Below, one piece after another: positions 16,601 through 24,875 of a stretch of DNA of 64,000 nt. This DNA comes from Bacteroidales bacterium (GTDB taxonomy: Bacteria > Bacteroidota > Bacteroidia > Bacteroidales > UBA4417). The DNA is taken from assembly GCA_016707705.1 (NCBI GenBank), contig JADJHD010000023.1, forward strand, positions 33,041-97,040, given 5' to 3'. Under the pieces are notes generated by a model that did no database searches, had not been told where the DNA came from, and saw only the letters and a program-made list of their open reading frames with translations. Both the position numbers and the translations under genes were made by a program. Positions within the stretch are counted from its first letter, which is position 1; each line of letters starts with the position of its first letter.

Positions 16601-17709
16601 ATGAAAACCATAATTCAGCACCCCACATTATCATCTCGCTCAAAAATCTGCAACTCAAGCCAGAGTTGAAGGCTACCCTCGACAGCAGCATTTTCAACTA
16701 TGATTATCTGTTCCTTTGTCTGGGCGTCAGAGCCTTAAACTATGCTCTCACAAACAGTGACGGAGAACTGCTGGCCAATTACCTCAGCAGTGGAGGCAAT
16801 GTCTATCTGGAGAGTGGTTCCTGCTTCGGCGGAGATCATATCACAGCAGCCCAGCCTATGTTCAGGGTCGACGGGCAAAAATTTGGCTGGAGCAAACCTG
16901 CTGATACTCTTGTTGGAGATGCCGGAACCTTCGCCGAAGGCACCCAACTGGACTATCGGGGAGATCATATCATGCTGTATAACCTCCTTCCTTTGGAACC
17001 GGCTTACAATGTGTACACCGATAAAATTTCAGGCCTTCATTTCGTTGTTGCCAATGATTCAGGCACTTACAGGACTATTGCATCATCCATTGAATTCGGG
17101 GGCACATTCCCTTTCAATGGTCCCGGAAGGGAAGAAATTCTCTTAAGATATCTGCAGTTTCTTGGCTTCGACACCTCTCCCCTTGCTGCAAATTTCACCC
17201 AGAATGCTGATACCATCTGTCCAAACGAACCTCTCACCTTTACAGCGAACTGTGGTGGAAACCCACTAAGCTATCACTGGACTTTTGAGGGTGGTAATCC
17301 CGCAACTGCAGAAGGTGAAACGGTATCCGTAAGCTGGGAAAATACCGGCAATTACAATGTCAGTTTAAGGGTTGAAGATGCTGATGGAAGCAATGAACTT
17401 ATTAAGGAAAATCAGGCTATAGTAAGTAGTTGCATCGGTATTCAACCTTTCAGAAAGGCAAGTGAATGGAGCATTTTTCCAAATCCTGCATCCGGAACAG
17501 TTTATTTGAAATCTGGAAATGCAATCGAAAAAAATGTCTCAGCAAGGCTCTCAGACCTATCGGGACGCTGCATACTGCAATACTCTCTGGATCATAATTC
17601 TCAGGAATCAGCATACCAGATGGATATTCATACCCTCAAACCCGGGATTTATCTGCTTACAATAACCGGATCTGCAACGCGGGATTCTTTTAAACTTATT
17701 GTATATTAA
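13654..17709 (+). CDS. Giant T9SS-exported papain-like cysteine protease with EF-hand-type loops, PKD domain and sorting domain
   Basis: The 1351-residue protein has a signal peptide (residues 1-23, ending SFIFGQ). Residues about 75-330 form a papain-family (C1) domain: catalytic Cys91 in 'QMGASCGQSAS', His252 in 'ATHALTIVGYN' and Asn299 in 'KFVNSYGNVW', each in the expected papain-like context. Two calcium-loop motifs, 'DLNGDGLFTNDL' (266-277) and 'DINADGEVSVAD' (278-289), lie between His and Asn. The long middle is beta-rich. A PKD domain ('YHWTFEGG...GNYNVSLRV') lies at about 1190-1255, followed by a type A T9SS sorting domain from about 1271 ('WSIFPNPASGTVYLKS...LKPGIYLLTI'). It should be exported through the outer membrane and attached to the surface or released. 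The substrate is unknown. Confidence 0.88.
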   Translation: MSAPIKRNILLIAYLALSSFIFGQQSSPDQLNVPFNQSAGSSIGVQAGLQFPDYPLLEVPKSKLSAQLPTSVDNSVFPYLRPVFYQMGASCGQSASVAYNFCYEVNRLRQLSSNTSDNQYPSHFTWNFMNAGVYYGVGVSYFHSFEILRKLGCPNETLFGSILNDNEYVWMSGYDKYLASMHNRIKSVHSINISTALGIQILKQWLSDHLEGSDVGGVANFYTGIGGYSTLQPPSPEAGRFVVPRWNPEATHALTIVGYNDNIQYDLNGDGLFTNDLDINADGEVSVADWEIGGVKFVNSYGNVWADSGFCYALYSSLAARYGEGGIWNNTVHVITPESDFSPLLTARLSVSHTMRGRIRIRAGINTDTAAFYPSKTIEFPAFNYQGGDNFMRGGVSDADKELELGLDLTPLVGDAEPGKPYRIYILIDEKNPDGEAEGAITHFSAISYDGDTTEFECPDTPFNIVDNGLSCLSVIVDHTYRQIELSPDQAPQASTGLPFSFQLQASEGDPKYEWTLRQEYAEDSRTENFNPGSGQELFIPETEAGAFSCVLPFQFPFYGKVYDTIVAHTDGYLNLQTMNAPYPYLQDEALYLSQIRAIAPFMGSLQQLGDQAAGIWFSADTEKATFTWKTTNPGSGPGIYNSYSASLYADGRIKFSYGNLSALKNLQAITGISDGDGVNFQIYSRNPHPAIKENTAIELIPPKLPLNLKVDQTGLITSDVIETPPYGSFEVRVTDNRHVSATKQFILSNNIIVNASLSSGIYKHPLPGDTVFVNLQIQNRLSSGLSNLQFTIGSSDPAVQLLESAYTLSSLPGNQTLSVDNAMSFKVSDTISMARQITLLLQEFNMGDTLKQFLSCIAKPLSLGLAGPFYTDGQDNYPSPGEEGEMEVKIYHEGNPTLMRFRGTIYNEDPYAAIIGPQTLDFSPTQNSHILSCKWPVKISAAAQQGRRIPFRVVAQPLTGESIEQEADIMVGKPIILVIDLDENHNSAPHIIISLKNLQLKPELKATLDSSIFNYDYLFLCLGVRALNYALTNSDGELLANYLSSGGNVYLESGSCFGGDHITAAQPMFRVDGQKFGWSKPADTLVGDAGTFAEGTQLDYRGDHIMLYNLLPLEPAYNVYTDKISGLHFVVANDSGTYRTIASSIEFGGTFPFNGPGREEILLRYLQFLGFDTSPLAANFTQNADTICPNEPLTFTANCGGNPLSYHWTFEGGNPATAEGETVSVSWENTGNYNVSLRVEDADGSNELIKENQAIVSSCIGIQPFRKASEWSIFPNPASGTVYLKSGNAIEKNVSARLSDLSGRCILQYSLDHNSQESAYQMDIHTLKPGIYLLTITGSATRDSFKLIVY

Positions 17710-17823
17710 TGCTTTAGTTTTGGTTATGACATCCTTAGTCTGAAAATCATTTCTTAGTTTCTCTTACAAGCAAACTTATATGGTTCCTGCAAATAAGAGC
17801 ATGGACATTGAGCGGGAAAACCT

Positions 17824-17831
17824 TATTTTTG
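17824..17831 (+). promoter_or_regulatory. -7 box upstream of holB
   Basis: TATTTTTG (17824-17831) matches TAnnTTTG and gives a leader of about 15 nt before the ATG at 17851. Confidence 0.45.
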
Positions 17832-17850
17832 CCACTAAATAGGAATTGCA

Positions 17851-19047
17851 ATGCGATTTAGTGATATCCCGGGACAAGAAGTTATCAAACAGAGGCTTAG
17901 ACGTTCAGTGGCCGACAACAGGGTTAGTCATGCCCAGTTGTTCCTTGGTCCGGAAGGTTCTGCCAAACTTGCCCTGGCCATTGCCTACGCACAGTACATC
18001 AATTGCAGGAACCGTACTCCGCAGGATTCATGCGGGGTTTGTCCATCCTGTAATAAGTATACAAAGCTCATCCACCCTGATTTGCATTTCCTATATCCCA
18101 TTAATAAGACCAAGGAGGTTGACGATAAAAAGGTTTATAGTCGCGATTTCATTGTTAGCTGGAGGGAGTTTCTGCTGGAGAACAATAACATCGTGGCATT
18201 GCCCGACTGGTATGATAAAATCGGGATAGAAAAAAAACAAGGCTTTATCAATTCTGATGATGCCGATGGATTGAATCACACCCTGGCATACAAGGCATAC
18301 GAAGCTGAGTATAAAGTCATGATTATCTGGATGGCTGAGAAAATGAATACTACCGCAGCCAACAAGCTTCTGAAGAACCTTGAAGAGCCCCCCGATAAAA
18401 CACTTTTCCTGCTGGTTTGCGAAGATCATGATCAGGTTATAGCAACCATCCTTTCCCGAACACAGCTTATTAAGGTTCCCAAACTTAATGATGAAGATCT
18501 TGCCTCTGATATCATCCTGAAATATAACCTCAGTCCTGATCAAGCCTCAAACATAGCCTGGAGGGCTGAAGGAAACCTGAGGGTCGCCATGAATATGGCT
18601 TCAAAGGCCAGCAATGAGGAAGAAACTGATGAAGAGAAGGAGAAATTCATACTTCTCCGCGACTGGATGCGTAAAGTATATGTGTATAGTGTCAAGCAAA
18701 AAGATTACAACCAGCTTCTGGAAGTAATCACAAGACTCATACTCGATGGAAGCCGCGAAAAGCAGAAGGAATTCCTGTCCTACTCCCTTGGCATCTTCAG
18801 GAATTGCATGCAATACAATACAGGCAACCAGCAACTGGTGAGGTTTAACGGGGAGGAGATGGAGTTTATCTCCAAATTCTCAACCTTTATTCATGCAAGA
18901 AATATCGCTTTTATAGAGGAGGAAATCAATCGTGCCATCTTCCATATAGAACGAAACGCAGGAGCAAATCTGGTGCTTACCGACTTGTCGCATATCCTTG
19001 CACGACTGCTTAAAATTCCGGCTACTGCCCACGCGAAAAAAGTGTAA
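17851..19047 (+). CDS. holB: DNA polymerase III subunit delta' (clamp loader)
   Basis: The 398-residue protein has an AAA+ clamp-loader fold. It starts 'RFSDIPGQEVIKQRL', followed by 'VSHAQLFLGPEGSAKLALA', a degenerate P-loop (GPEGSAK), as expected for the delta' subunit, which does not hydrolyse ATP. A cysteine cluster ('CRNRTPQDSCGVCPSC') fits the zinc module of this family. 'AANKLLKNLEEPP' and 'TILSRTQLIKV' match the sensor and SRC-motif regions, with SRT in place of SRC. It is part of the complex that loads the beta sliding clamp. It is followed directly by a PSP1/RicT gene, a common neighbour of holB in many bacteria. The stop codon at 19045 forms part of a promoter-like box for that gene. 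Confidence 0.92.
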   Translation: MRFSDIPGQEVIKQRLRRSVADNRVSHAQLFLGPEGSAKLALAIAYAQYINCRNRTPQDSCGVCPSCNKYTKLIHPDLHFLYPINKTKEVDDKKVYSRDFIVSWREFLLENNNIVALPDWYDKIGIEKKQGFINSDDADGLNHTLAYKAYEAEYKVMIIWMAEKMNTTAANKLLKNLEEPPDKTLFLLVCEDHDQVIATILSRTQLIKVPKLNDEDLASDIILKYNLSPDQASNIAWRAEGNLRVAMNMASKASNEEETDEEKEKFILLRDWMRKVYVYSVKQKDYNQLLEVITRLILDGSREKQKEFLSYSLGIFRNCMQYNTGNQQLVRFNGEEMEFISKFSTFIHARNIAFIEEEINRAIFHIERNAGANLVLTDLSHILARLLKIPATAHAKKV

Positions 19048-19052
19048 TTTTG
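19045..19052 (+). promoter_or_regulatory. -7 box overlapping the holB stop codon
   Basis: TAATTTTG (19045-19052) matches TAnnTTTG, and its first three bases are the TAA stop of holB. It would give a leader of about 105 nt to the RicT-like start at 19166. The same design recurs at 39778. Confidence 0.45.
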
Positions 19053-19165
19053 TAAGGGAGCAAACTCTCTTTTCAATAAAGCCTGTATGCCTCACAATAC
19101 TATTTTTTAACCCTTCCCGTTATCTGCATGCAATTAAGGATGATGAACCGGGAAAATTGCCACTC

Positions 19166-20275
19166 ATGGAAGAAAATATCTGTAACAATATATCCTTCGA
19201 GCCTGTATTTTCACGCGGATGCTGCCAGTCAAAGGCGAGTCCGGACGATGTAAAATACGCCCCATCCTGCGCCAAGCTTGATGTGTACGACTGGCTCAAA
19301 GACCTGCCACTGCCGGATTCCCATACCCGCTTCGATTGCATAGAGGTTCGCTTCAAGAATAATCGCAAGGACTTCTTCCGTTGCCCGGCAGGAATGTTCC
19401 TGCATCAGGGTGACATAGTTGCAGTTGAGGCTTCACCGGGTCACGACATAGGGATAGTAAGTCTCTCCGGGGAACTGGTTCGCCTTCAGATGAAGCGCAA
19501 GAATGTGAACCCCAACAAGGAAGACATTCGAAAAGTTTACCGCAAGGCCAGGCAGGCTGACATCGAAAAATGGATGATTGCCGTAGCCCGTGAAAACAGT
19601 GCGATCGTAAAATGCCGTGTTTTTGCAGGTAACCTGGGTCTCAAAATGAAGGTAAATGATGTTGAATTCCAGGGTGATGAAACCAAGGCTATCTTCTACT
19701 ACACTGCTGATGAACGCGTCGATTTTCGCGAACTGATCAAGATTCTGGCCGAAGAATTCAAGGTGAGGATTGAGATGCGCCAGATTGGCGTAAGGCAGGA
19801 AGCAAGCCGACTGGGAGGATTAGGCTCCTGCGGCAGGGAACTCTGCTGCAGCACCTGGCTCACCAGCTTCCACTCCGTTTCCACTGCTGCTGCACGCGTT
19901 CAGCAAATGTCACTGAATCCCCAGAAACTGGCCGGACAATGCTCAAAGCTGAAATGCTGCCTCAACTACGAATTTGAAGCCTATCAGGATGCCATCAAAG
20001 ATTTTCCTGATGACAATATCGTCCTGAAAACCAGAAAGGGAGATGCTACTGTCCAGAAAGTTGACGTTTTCGCCGGAATCATTTGGTTCTCCTATAAAAC
20101 CAACGATGGAGAGTTCTATGCCCTTCCGCTGGATAAGGTTAAGGAAATCATTCAGATGAACAAAAACGGAAAGTCTCCCGAAAAACTGGAAGATTTTGCA
20201 AGGCAGAAAGAGAAAAAAGTTGTGCTTGATATGGTTTCTGCCAACGAAGACCTTCACCGTTTCGATAAAAAATAA
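19166..20275 (+). CDS. ricT: PSP1 domain protein, RicT/YaaT type
   Basis: The 369-residue protein is dominated by a PSP1 domain. Conserved cysteine motifs 'LGSCGRELCCSTWL' and 'QCSKLKCCLNYEFEAY' are diagnostic of RicT/YaaT and of Bacteroidota PSP1 proteins. In Bacillus RicT joins the RicAFT complex, which binds Fe-S clusters and assists RNase Y maturation. RicA/RicF homologues are not nearby, so the role here is inferred only at family level. The frame is open upstream to 18998, but the ATG at 19166 was chosen because family similarity starts after it and the predicted promoter lies at 19045. It is followed by gldH, a frequent Bacteroidota arrangement. Confidence 0.85.
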   Translation: MEENICNNISFEPVFSRGCCQSKASPDDVKYAPSCAKLDVYDWLKDLPLPDSHTRFDCIEVRFKNNRKDFFRCPAGMFLHQGDIVAVEASPGHDIGIVSLSGELVRLQMKRKNVNPNKEDIRKVYRKARQADIEKWMIAVARENSAIVKCRVFAGNLGLKMKVNDVEFQGDETKAIFYYTADERVDFRELIKILAEEFKVRIEMRQIGVRQEASRLGGLGSCGRELCCSTWLTSFHSVSTAAARVQQMSLNPQKLAGQCSKLKCCLNYEFEAYQDAIKDFPDDNIVLKTRKGDATVQKVDVFAGIIWFSYKTNDGEFYALPLDKVKEIIQMNKNGKSPEKLEDFARQKEKKVVLDMVSANEDLHRFDKK

Positions 20276-20294
20276 CTGCTAAACCACCTGTCGG

Positions 20295-20807
20295 ATGAAG
20301 GTGCCGAAATCAATCATGAATAAATTCTCTGGAATTCAAGCCTGTCTGATTATCCTGATGGGTCTTTCAATTACCTTCCTTCTGTCCTCCTGCGACAATT
20401 CAATACAGTACGAGGAGAACCAGCATATCAGCGATGCATCATGGAAAGCAAATGATACGCTATTCTTTACTTTCGATATCAAGGATACCCTTACTGCTTA
20501 CGATTTTGGCTTCAACGTCAGAAATACAACTTCCTATTCCTATCAAAACCTCTACCTGTTCATAACAGCCTACTATCCAAACGGAAGCTGGTCAAGGGAT
20601 ACAGCAGAATGTTTGCTTGCCGCTCCCGATGGACAATGGCTGGGAAAAGGCAATGGAAAAATAAGGGATTCACAATACATTTTCCGTAAATCAGTGCATT
20701 TCAGAAGGGCTGGCAAATATACCGTAGCTGTAAATCAGGCGATGCGGACTGAAACTCTGAAAGGCATTTCGGATGTTGGAATCAGGATAGTGAAATCAGG
20801 CAATTGA
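20295..20807 (+). CDS. gldH: Gliding motility lipoprotein GldH
   Basis: The 170-residue protein has a lipoprotein signal ending in the lipobox LLSSC with Cys33. The mature part matches GldH: 'DASWKANDTLFFTFDIKDTL', 'YSYQNLYLFITAYYPNG', 'RDTAECLLAAPDGQWLGKG' and 'GKYTVAVNQAMR'. GldH is needed for gliding in Flavobacterium and occurs widely in Bacteroidota that do not glide. It is thought to support T9SS or envelope function. Two starts are possible, 20295 (MKVPKS) and 20316 (MNKFSG); the shorter one gives a more typical signal peptide. It sits between ricT and a class A penicillin-binding protein, as in many relatives, 7 nt before the next gene. Confidence 0.88.
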   Translation: MKVPKSIMNKFSGIQACLIILMGLSITFLLSSCDNSIQYEENQHISDASWKANDTLFFTFDIKDTLTAYDFGFNVRNTTSYSYQNLYLFITAYYPNGSWSRDTAECLLAAPDGQWLGKGNGKIRDSQYIFRKSVHFRRAGKYTVAVNQAMRTETLKGISDVGIRIVKSGN

Positions 20808-20814
20808 TCTTGAG

Positions 20815-23142
20815 ATGAAAAAAAAGCTCAACGAAAAAGATTGGATCAAGAGGTTTTGGATCGCCTACACATGCTCGCTGGTATTCATAGCCCTTTTCTT
20901 TACTGCTCTGTCATACGGACTGCTGGGATTCATGCCTTCATTCCAGGAGCTTGAAAATCCAAAAAGCTACCTTGCCTCCGAAGTTATCTCTGCCGACCAG
21001 AAGGTTCTTGGTGGATTCTATATTGAGAATCGTTCAAACATCCACTATTATGAACTCTCCCCCTGGGTTGTCAAAGCGCTGATAGCCACCGAGGATGCCC
21101 GTTTCGAAAAACATTCCGGTATCGATGGCAAGGCACTCATGCGTGTGATGTTTGGAATGGTAACCAATACCGACAAGGGAGGTGGAAGTACCATCACTCA
21201 GCAGCTTGCAAAGAACCTATTCCCCCGTGAAAGTCATAGCACTATCCTTGGAACCGGTTATGCAAAACTTCGTGAATGGATAACAGCCATTAAACTCGAA
21301 AGAAACTACACAAAAGAGGAAATCGCAGCCCTTTATCTCAATACTGTAGACTTTGGAAGTCTCGCATTCGGGATTAAGTCGGCAGCAAAAACCTATTTCG
21401 ACAAGACTCCTGCTGAACTAAACATGCAGGAATCTGCCCTTCTGATTGGAATCCTGAAAGCACCTTCGTGGTTTCACCCCATGCGCAACAAGGAACGTGC
21501 TGCCAAACGCAGGGAAGTTGTGCTTCACCAGATGATGAAGTACAATTACATTTCTGAAAATGAATACGATTCAGTAAAGTTGATTCCTATCGACATGTCG
21601 CATTTCAGTGTTCAGGATCATAATTCAGGACCGGCAACCTACTTCAGGGAGTACCTCCGCCAAATGCTGATGGCTGATAAACCTGACAAGGATGATTACG
21701 ATGACCCCGCTGAATATCGCGCTGATTCTATCCGATGGGAAAGAGACCCTGCTTTTGGATGGATCAATAAATTCAAGAACGCAGAAGGGAACACCTATAA
21801 TCTCTACAAGGACGGATTGAAAATCTATACAACCGTCAATTCCAAGATGCAGAAGTATGCAGAGGAAGCAGTCACGGAGCATCTTTCAAAGGATTTGCAG
21901 CCGGCCTTCTACAAGCATTGGAAAGGCAACAATCATGCCCCCTATGACCTCAGCGACCGCAATGAAATCAACAAGCTGATACTTGCATCAAAACGCCGCT
22001 CCGACCGGTATCGCAGTCTGAAGAAAGCCGGAGTCTCAAACGATTCCATCGATCGCAGTTTCAATACTCCGATTCCGATGCGGGTGTTCAGCTGGCAGGG
22101 AGAATTGGATACTGTAATGAGTCCGATGGATTCCATAAAATACCACAAATGGTTTCTGCAGGCTGGTTTGATGTCGATGGAACCTCAAACAGGATATGTC
22201 AGGGCTTATGTTGGCGGCATCAATTTCAAGCATTTCAAGTACGATCATGTGGTGGTTGGCCGCCGCCAGGTAGGTTCAACCTTCAAACCCTTCGTTTATA
22301 CCGTTGCCATGCAGGATGGTGAACTTTCTCCATGCTCACAGGTTCCAAATGTTCAGGTAACAATCGAAAACAATGGGACTGTCTGGCAACCTTCCAACTC
22401 AAGTGATTTTAAGGAAGGACAGATGGTTACCCTCAAGGAAGCCCTCGCCAATTCCATTAACTGGATATCAGCATACCTGATCAAGCGCTTCTCGCCTCAG
22501 GCTGTGGTTCAGATCGCAAGAAAGATGGGTATTGTAAGCCCGCTCCCTGCTGTTCCGTCCATTTGTCTGGGTACTCCCGATATCACTCTTTATGAAATGA
22601 CCGGTGCCGTAGATACGTATGCAAACAAAGGGCTCTATACCGAACCTATTTTCATTACACGTATTGAGGACAAGCACGGGAATGTGCTGGCAGAATTCAC
22701 CCCCAGGCAGGAAGAAGCTATGAGTGAAGAAACTGCCTATCTCATGCTGGTGCTGATGAAAGGGGTTGTGGAAAGCGGAACCGGTGCAAGACTCAGAGGC
22801 AAATACGGACTTACAAATCCAATCGCAGGAAAAACCGGAACCACACAGAGCAATTCCGATGGATGGTTCATGGGACTGACTCCTGATCTCGTTACAGGAG
22901 TATGGGTTGGTGGTGATGACAGGTCTATCCGTTTCCGATCGACAAATCTCGGACAGGGAGCAAACATGGCCTTGCCAATATGGGCATTGTATATGAAAAG
23001 AGTATACGGGGATCCTACACTTCAGATTACCAGAGGTGATTTCGAAAAGCCTGAAAATCCACTATCAGTTGATATTAATTGCGCTACCTTCGATGAAAAA
23101 TCGGAGATACAAGTAAAAAGCACAGAAGATGACAGGTATTAG
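20815..23142 (+). CDS. mrcA: Class A penicillin-binding protein (transglycosylase/transpeptidase)
   Basis: The 775-residue protein has an N-terminal membrane anchor at about 13-40. The GT51 glycosyltransferase domain contains 'IATEDARFEKHSGID' with catalytic Glu93, and 'GGSTITQQLAKNLF' (about 123-136). The transpeptidase domain shows the nucleophile Ser488 in GSTFK, an SxN triad in 'LANSINW', and KTGTT at 673-677. It polymerises lipid II and cross-links peptidoglycan in the periplasm. The gene follows gldH and overlaps the next gene by 14 nt, so the downstream GT-C protein is probably co-translated with it. Confidence 0.96.
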   Translation: MKKKLNEKDWIKRFWIAYTCSLVFIALFFTALSYGLLGFMPSFQELENPKSYLASEVISADQKVLGGFYIENRSNIHYYELSPWVVKALIATEDARFEKHSGIDGKALMRVMFGMVTNTDKGGGSTITQQLAKNLFPRESHSTILGTGYAKLREWITAIKLERNYTKEEIAALYLNTVDFGSLAFGIKSAAKTYFDKTPAELNMQESALLIGILKAPSWFHPMRNKERAAKRREVVLHQMMKYNYISENEYDSVKLIPIDMSHFSVQDHNSGPATYFREYLRQMLMADKPDKDDYDDPAEYRADSIRWERDPAFGWINKFKNAEGNTYNLYKDGLKIYTTVNSKMQKYAEEAVTEHLSKDLQPAFYKHWKGNNHAPYDLSDRNEINKLILASKRRSDRYRSLKKAGVSNDSIDRSFNTPIPMRVFSWQGELDTVMSPMDSIKYHKWFLQAGLMSMEPQTGYVRAYVGGINFKHFKYDHVVVGRRQVGSTFKPFVYTVAMQDGELSPCSQVPNVQVTIENNGTVWQPSNSSDFKEGQMVTLKEALANSINWISAYLIKRFSPQAVVQIARKMGIVSPLPAVPSICLGTPDITLYEMTGAVDTYANKGLYTEPIFITRIEDKHGNVLAEFTPRQEEAMSEETAYLMLVLMKGVVESGTGARLRGKYGLTNPIAGKTGTTQSNSDGWFMGLTPDLVTGVWVGGDDRSIRFRSTNLGQGANMALPIWALYMKRVYGDPTLQITRGDFEKPENPLSVDINCATFDEKSEIQVKSTEDDRY

Positions 23143-24739
23143 CAAATCCAGCGGCCTCCTAAAACCTTCCTTTATCAGTGCCTTCATTATCCTCATTACT
23201 GTTGCCTATATCACCATCTCATATAATCTGTGGTCCAGGCCCAATGCCATCATTCGAGATGATGTAAACCACTATTATTCCTACCTGCCTGCTGTCTTTA
23301 TATACCACGACATCAAGCTGGATTTCATCAACAGCAATATCAATTATTTTGCAAAGCATTACTGGCCCCTGCGCGGTCCAAAAGGTGGATGGGTAATTGT
23401 TACAACCATGGGGCTTTCACTGATGTATGCCCCTTTCTTCCTGATGTTCCATTACCCAATGCAATGGATGGGAATGGAAGCTCTTGGTTATACACCTCCC
23501 TATCAACTCGCCCTGATTCTGAGCAGTCTGTTCTACTTTGCCATAGGACTCTTTTACCTGCGAAAAATACTTCTGCACTATTTCTCCGAATGGCCCACTG
23601 CCATTACCATGGCAACCGTGGTGCTATCTACGAATCTGGTTTTCTATGTGACCGACGAACCGGCAATGTCGCATGCCTACAACTTTGTCCTGATGACTAT
23701 GTTCCTCTATTACACCATTCACTGGTCGGAGAAGCAAAGTATCAGGCACGCCATATTTCTCGGACTTCTGGCTGGAATGATAAGTCTGATAAGGCCGACT
23801 AACATCCTGGTGATCTTATTGCTGGCAGTATGGAATGTTGATTCCTTCAGGGCTTTATGGGACAGAATCCTTCTCTTCATTAAGAAATCGCCTCAGGTTG
23901 CAATCATGTTTGCTGCAGCCATACTGGTTTGGGTTCCCCAAATGCTCTACTGGAAATATGTTACCGGGCATTACTTCTATTTCTCATACTCTGACAAGGG
24001 TAAGTTCTTCTTCGATAATCCCCAGATTTACCAGACTCTCTTCGGCTACCGCAAAGGATGGCTGCTCTATACTCCTGTGATGGCGTTTGCAATTCTGGGA
24101 TTATTCTTCCTTTTCAGGAAATACAGAAAACTCTTCTTCCCGGTGCTGCTTTTCATGGTTGCCAATATCTGGGTAATCTCCTCATGGTGGCTATGGTGGT
24201 ACGGCGGAAGTTACGGAATGCGCGCCTATGTAGATTCCTACGGCATTCTTGCCATTCCTTTTACAGCTTTTGTTGTCTGGTCGTTTGAGAACCGCAGATG
24301 GTATATCAAAGTGCTGAATGTCATTGCCATCGGACTATTTACCTTTCACAATTATTTTCAGATCTGCCAGTATCACAACAGTGCGCTACATTATGTTTCC
24401 ATGACGAAGGAAGCATACTGGGATTCATTCGGACATAAGCATCCAAGCCTGCGCTTCGGACATCTCCTATCCTATCCTGACTACAAGAGTGCAGAGAAAG
24501 GCATCTATCCCGAACCCAAACCCGATCCGCTATACACCGGCAAACTAGGCAGAAAGGAATGCGTAATCATTGTAAGAGGTGAAGTCATGTCTTCCCTCTT
24601 CTCCAACCGCGATTATCTCTTAGGAATGATGGAGAAGGCAAAATCCCGGAATATCAGTCTCGATTCGCTGGTTACCCTGGATGCAGAATGGATTCTTCAG
24701 GATAAAATCTACAAGGGCATGGTAAAAATTAAGGAGTAA
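23129..24739 (+). CDS. Polytopic GT-C-like glycosyltransferase (membrane)
   Basis: The 536-residue protein has about 11 hydrophobic helices and a first large periplasmic loop containing 'IIRDDVNHYYSYLPAVF'. The acidic pair near the end of the first helix is the usual catalytic feature of GT-C enzymes of the PMT/ArnT superfamily, which use polyprenyl-phosphate sugars. No closer subfamily is recognised. It overlaps the PBP gene by 14 nt. The C-terminal tail of about 45 residues, ending 'AKSRNISLDSLVTLDAEWI' plus a basic end, resembles the tail of the AlgJ-like protein at 34717 ('AKNKGIGFEEMLRLDAEWV'). The likely role is transfer of a sugar to a surface glycan or protein at the periplasmic face. 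Confidence 0.7.
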   Translation: MTGISKSSGLLKPSFISAFIILITVAYITISYNLWSRPNAIIRDDVNHYYSYLPAVFIYHDIKLDFINSNINYFAKHYWPLRGPKGGWVIVTTMGLSLMYAPFFLMFHYPMQWMGMEALGYTPPYQLALILSSLFYFAIGLFYLRKILLHYFSEWPTAITMATVVLSTNLVFYVTDEPAMSHAYNFVLMTMFLYYTIHWSEKQSIRHAIFLGLLAGMISLIRPTNILVILLLAVWNVDSFRALWDRILLFIKKSPQVAIMFAAAILVWVPQMLYWKYVTGHYFYFSYSDKGKFFFDNPQIYQTLFGYRKGWLLYTPVMAFAILGLFFLFRKYRKLFFPVLLFMVANIWVISSWWLWWYGGSYGMRAYVDSYGILAIPFTAFVVWSFENRRWYIKVLNVIAIGLFTFHNYFQICQYHNSALHYVSMTKEAYWDSFGHKHPSLRFGHLLSYPDYKSAEKGIYPEPKPDPLYTGKLGRKECVIIVRGEVMSSLFSNRDYLLGMMEKAKSRNISLDSLVTLDAEWILQDKIYKGMVKIKE

Positions 24740-24848
24740 GCCCTCATTAATACCTTCTTCGAATCAGTGGGCAAATCTATGTCATCACACTGACATTTAT
24801 AACGATTCAAATGCAGGCTGATCCATGCCTTCATAATGGATTTCAAAG

Positions 24849-24856
24849 TATCTTTG
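24849..24856 (+). promoter_or_regulatory. -7 box before the GT2-methyltransferase-FrhB-flippase operon
   Basis: TATCTTTG (24849-24856) matches TAnnTTTG, with the ATG of the GT2 gene 20 nt downstream. Confidence 0.45.
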
Positions 24857-24875
24857 CCTAAAACCAGCAGTCCAG

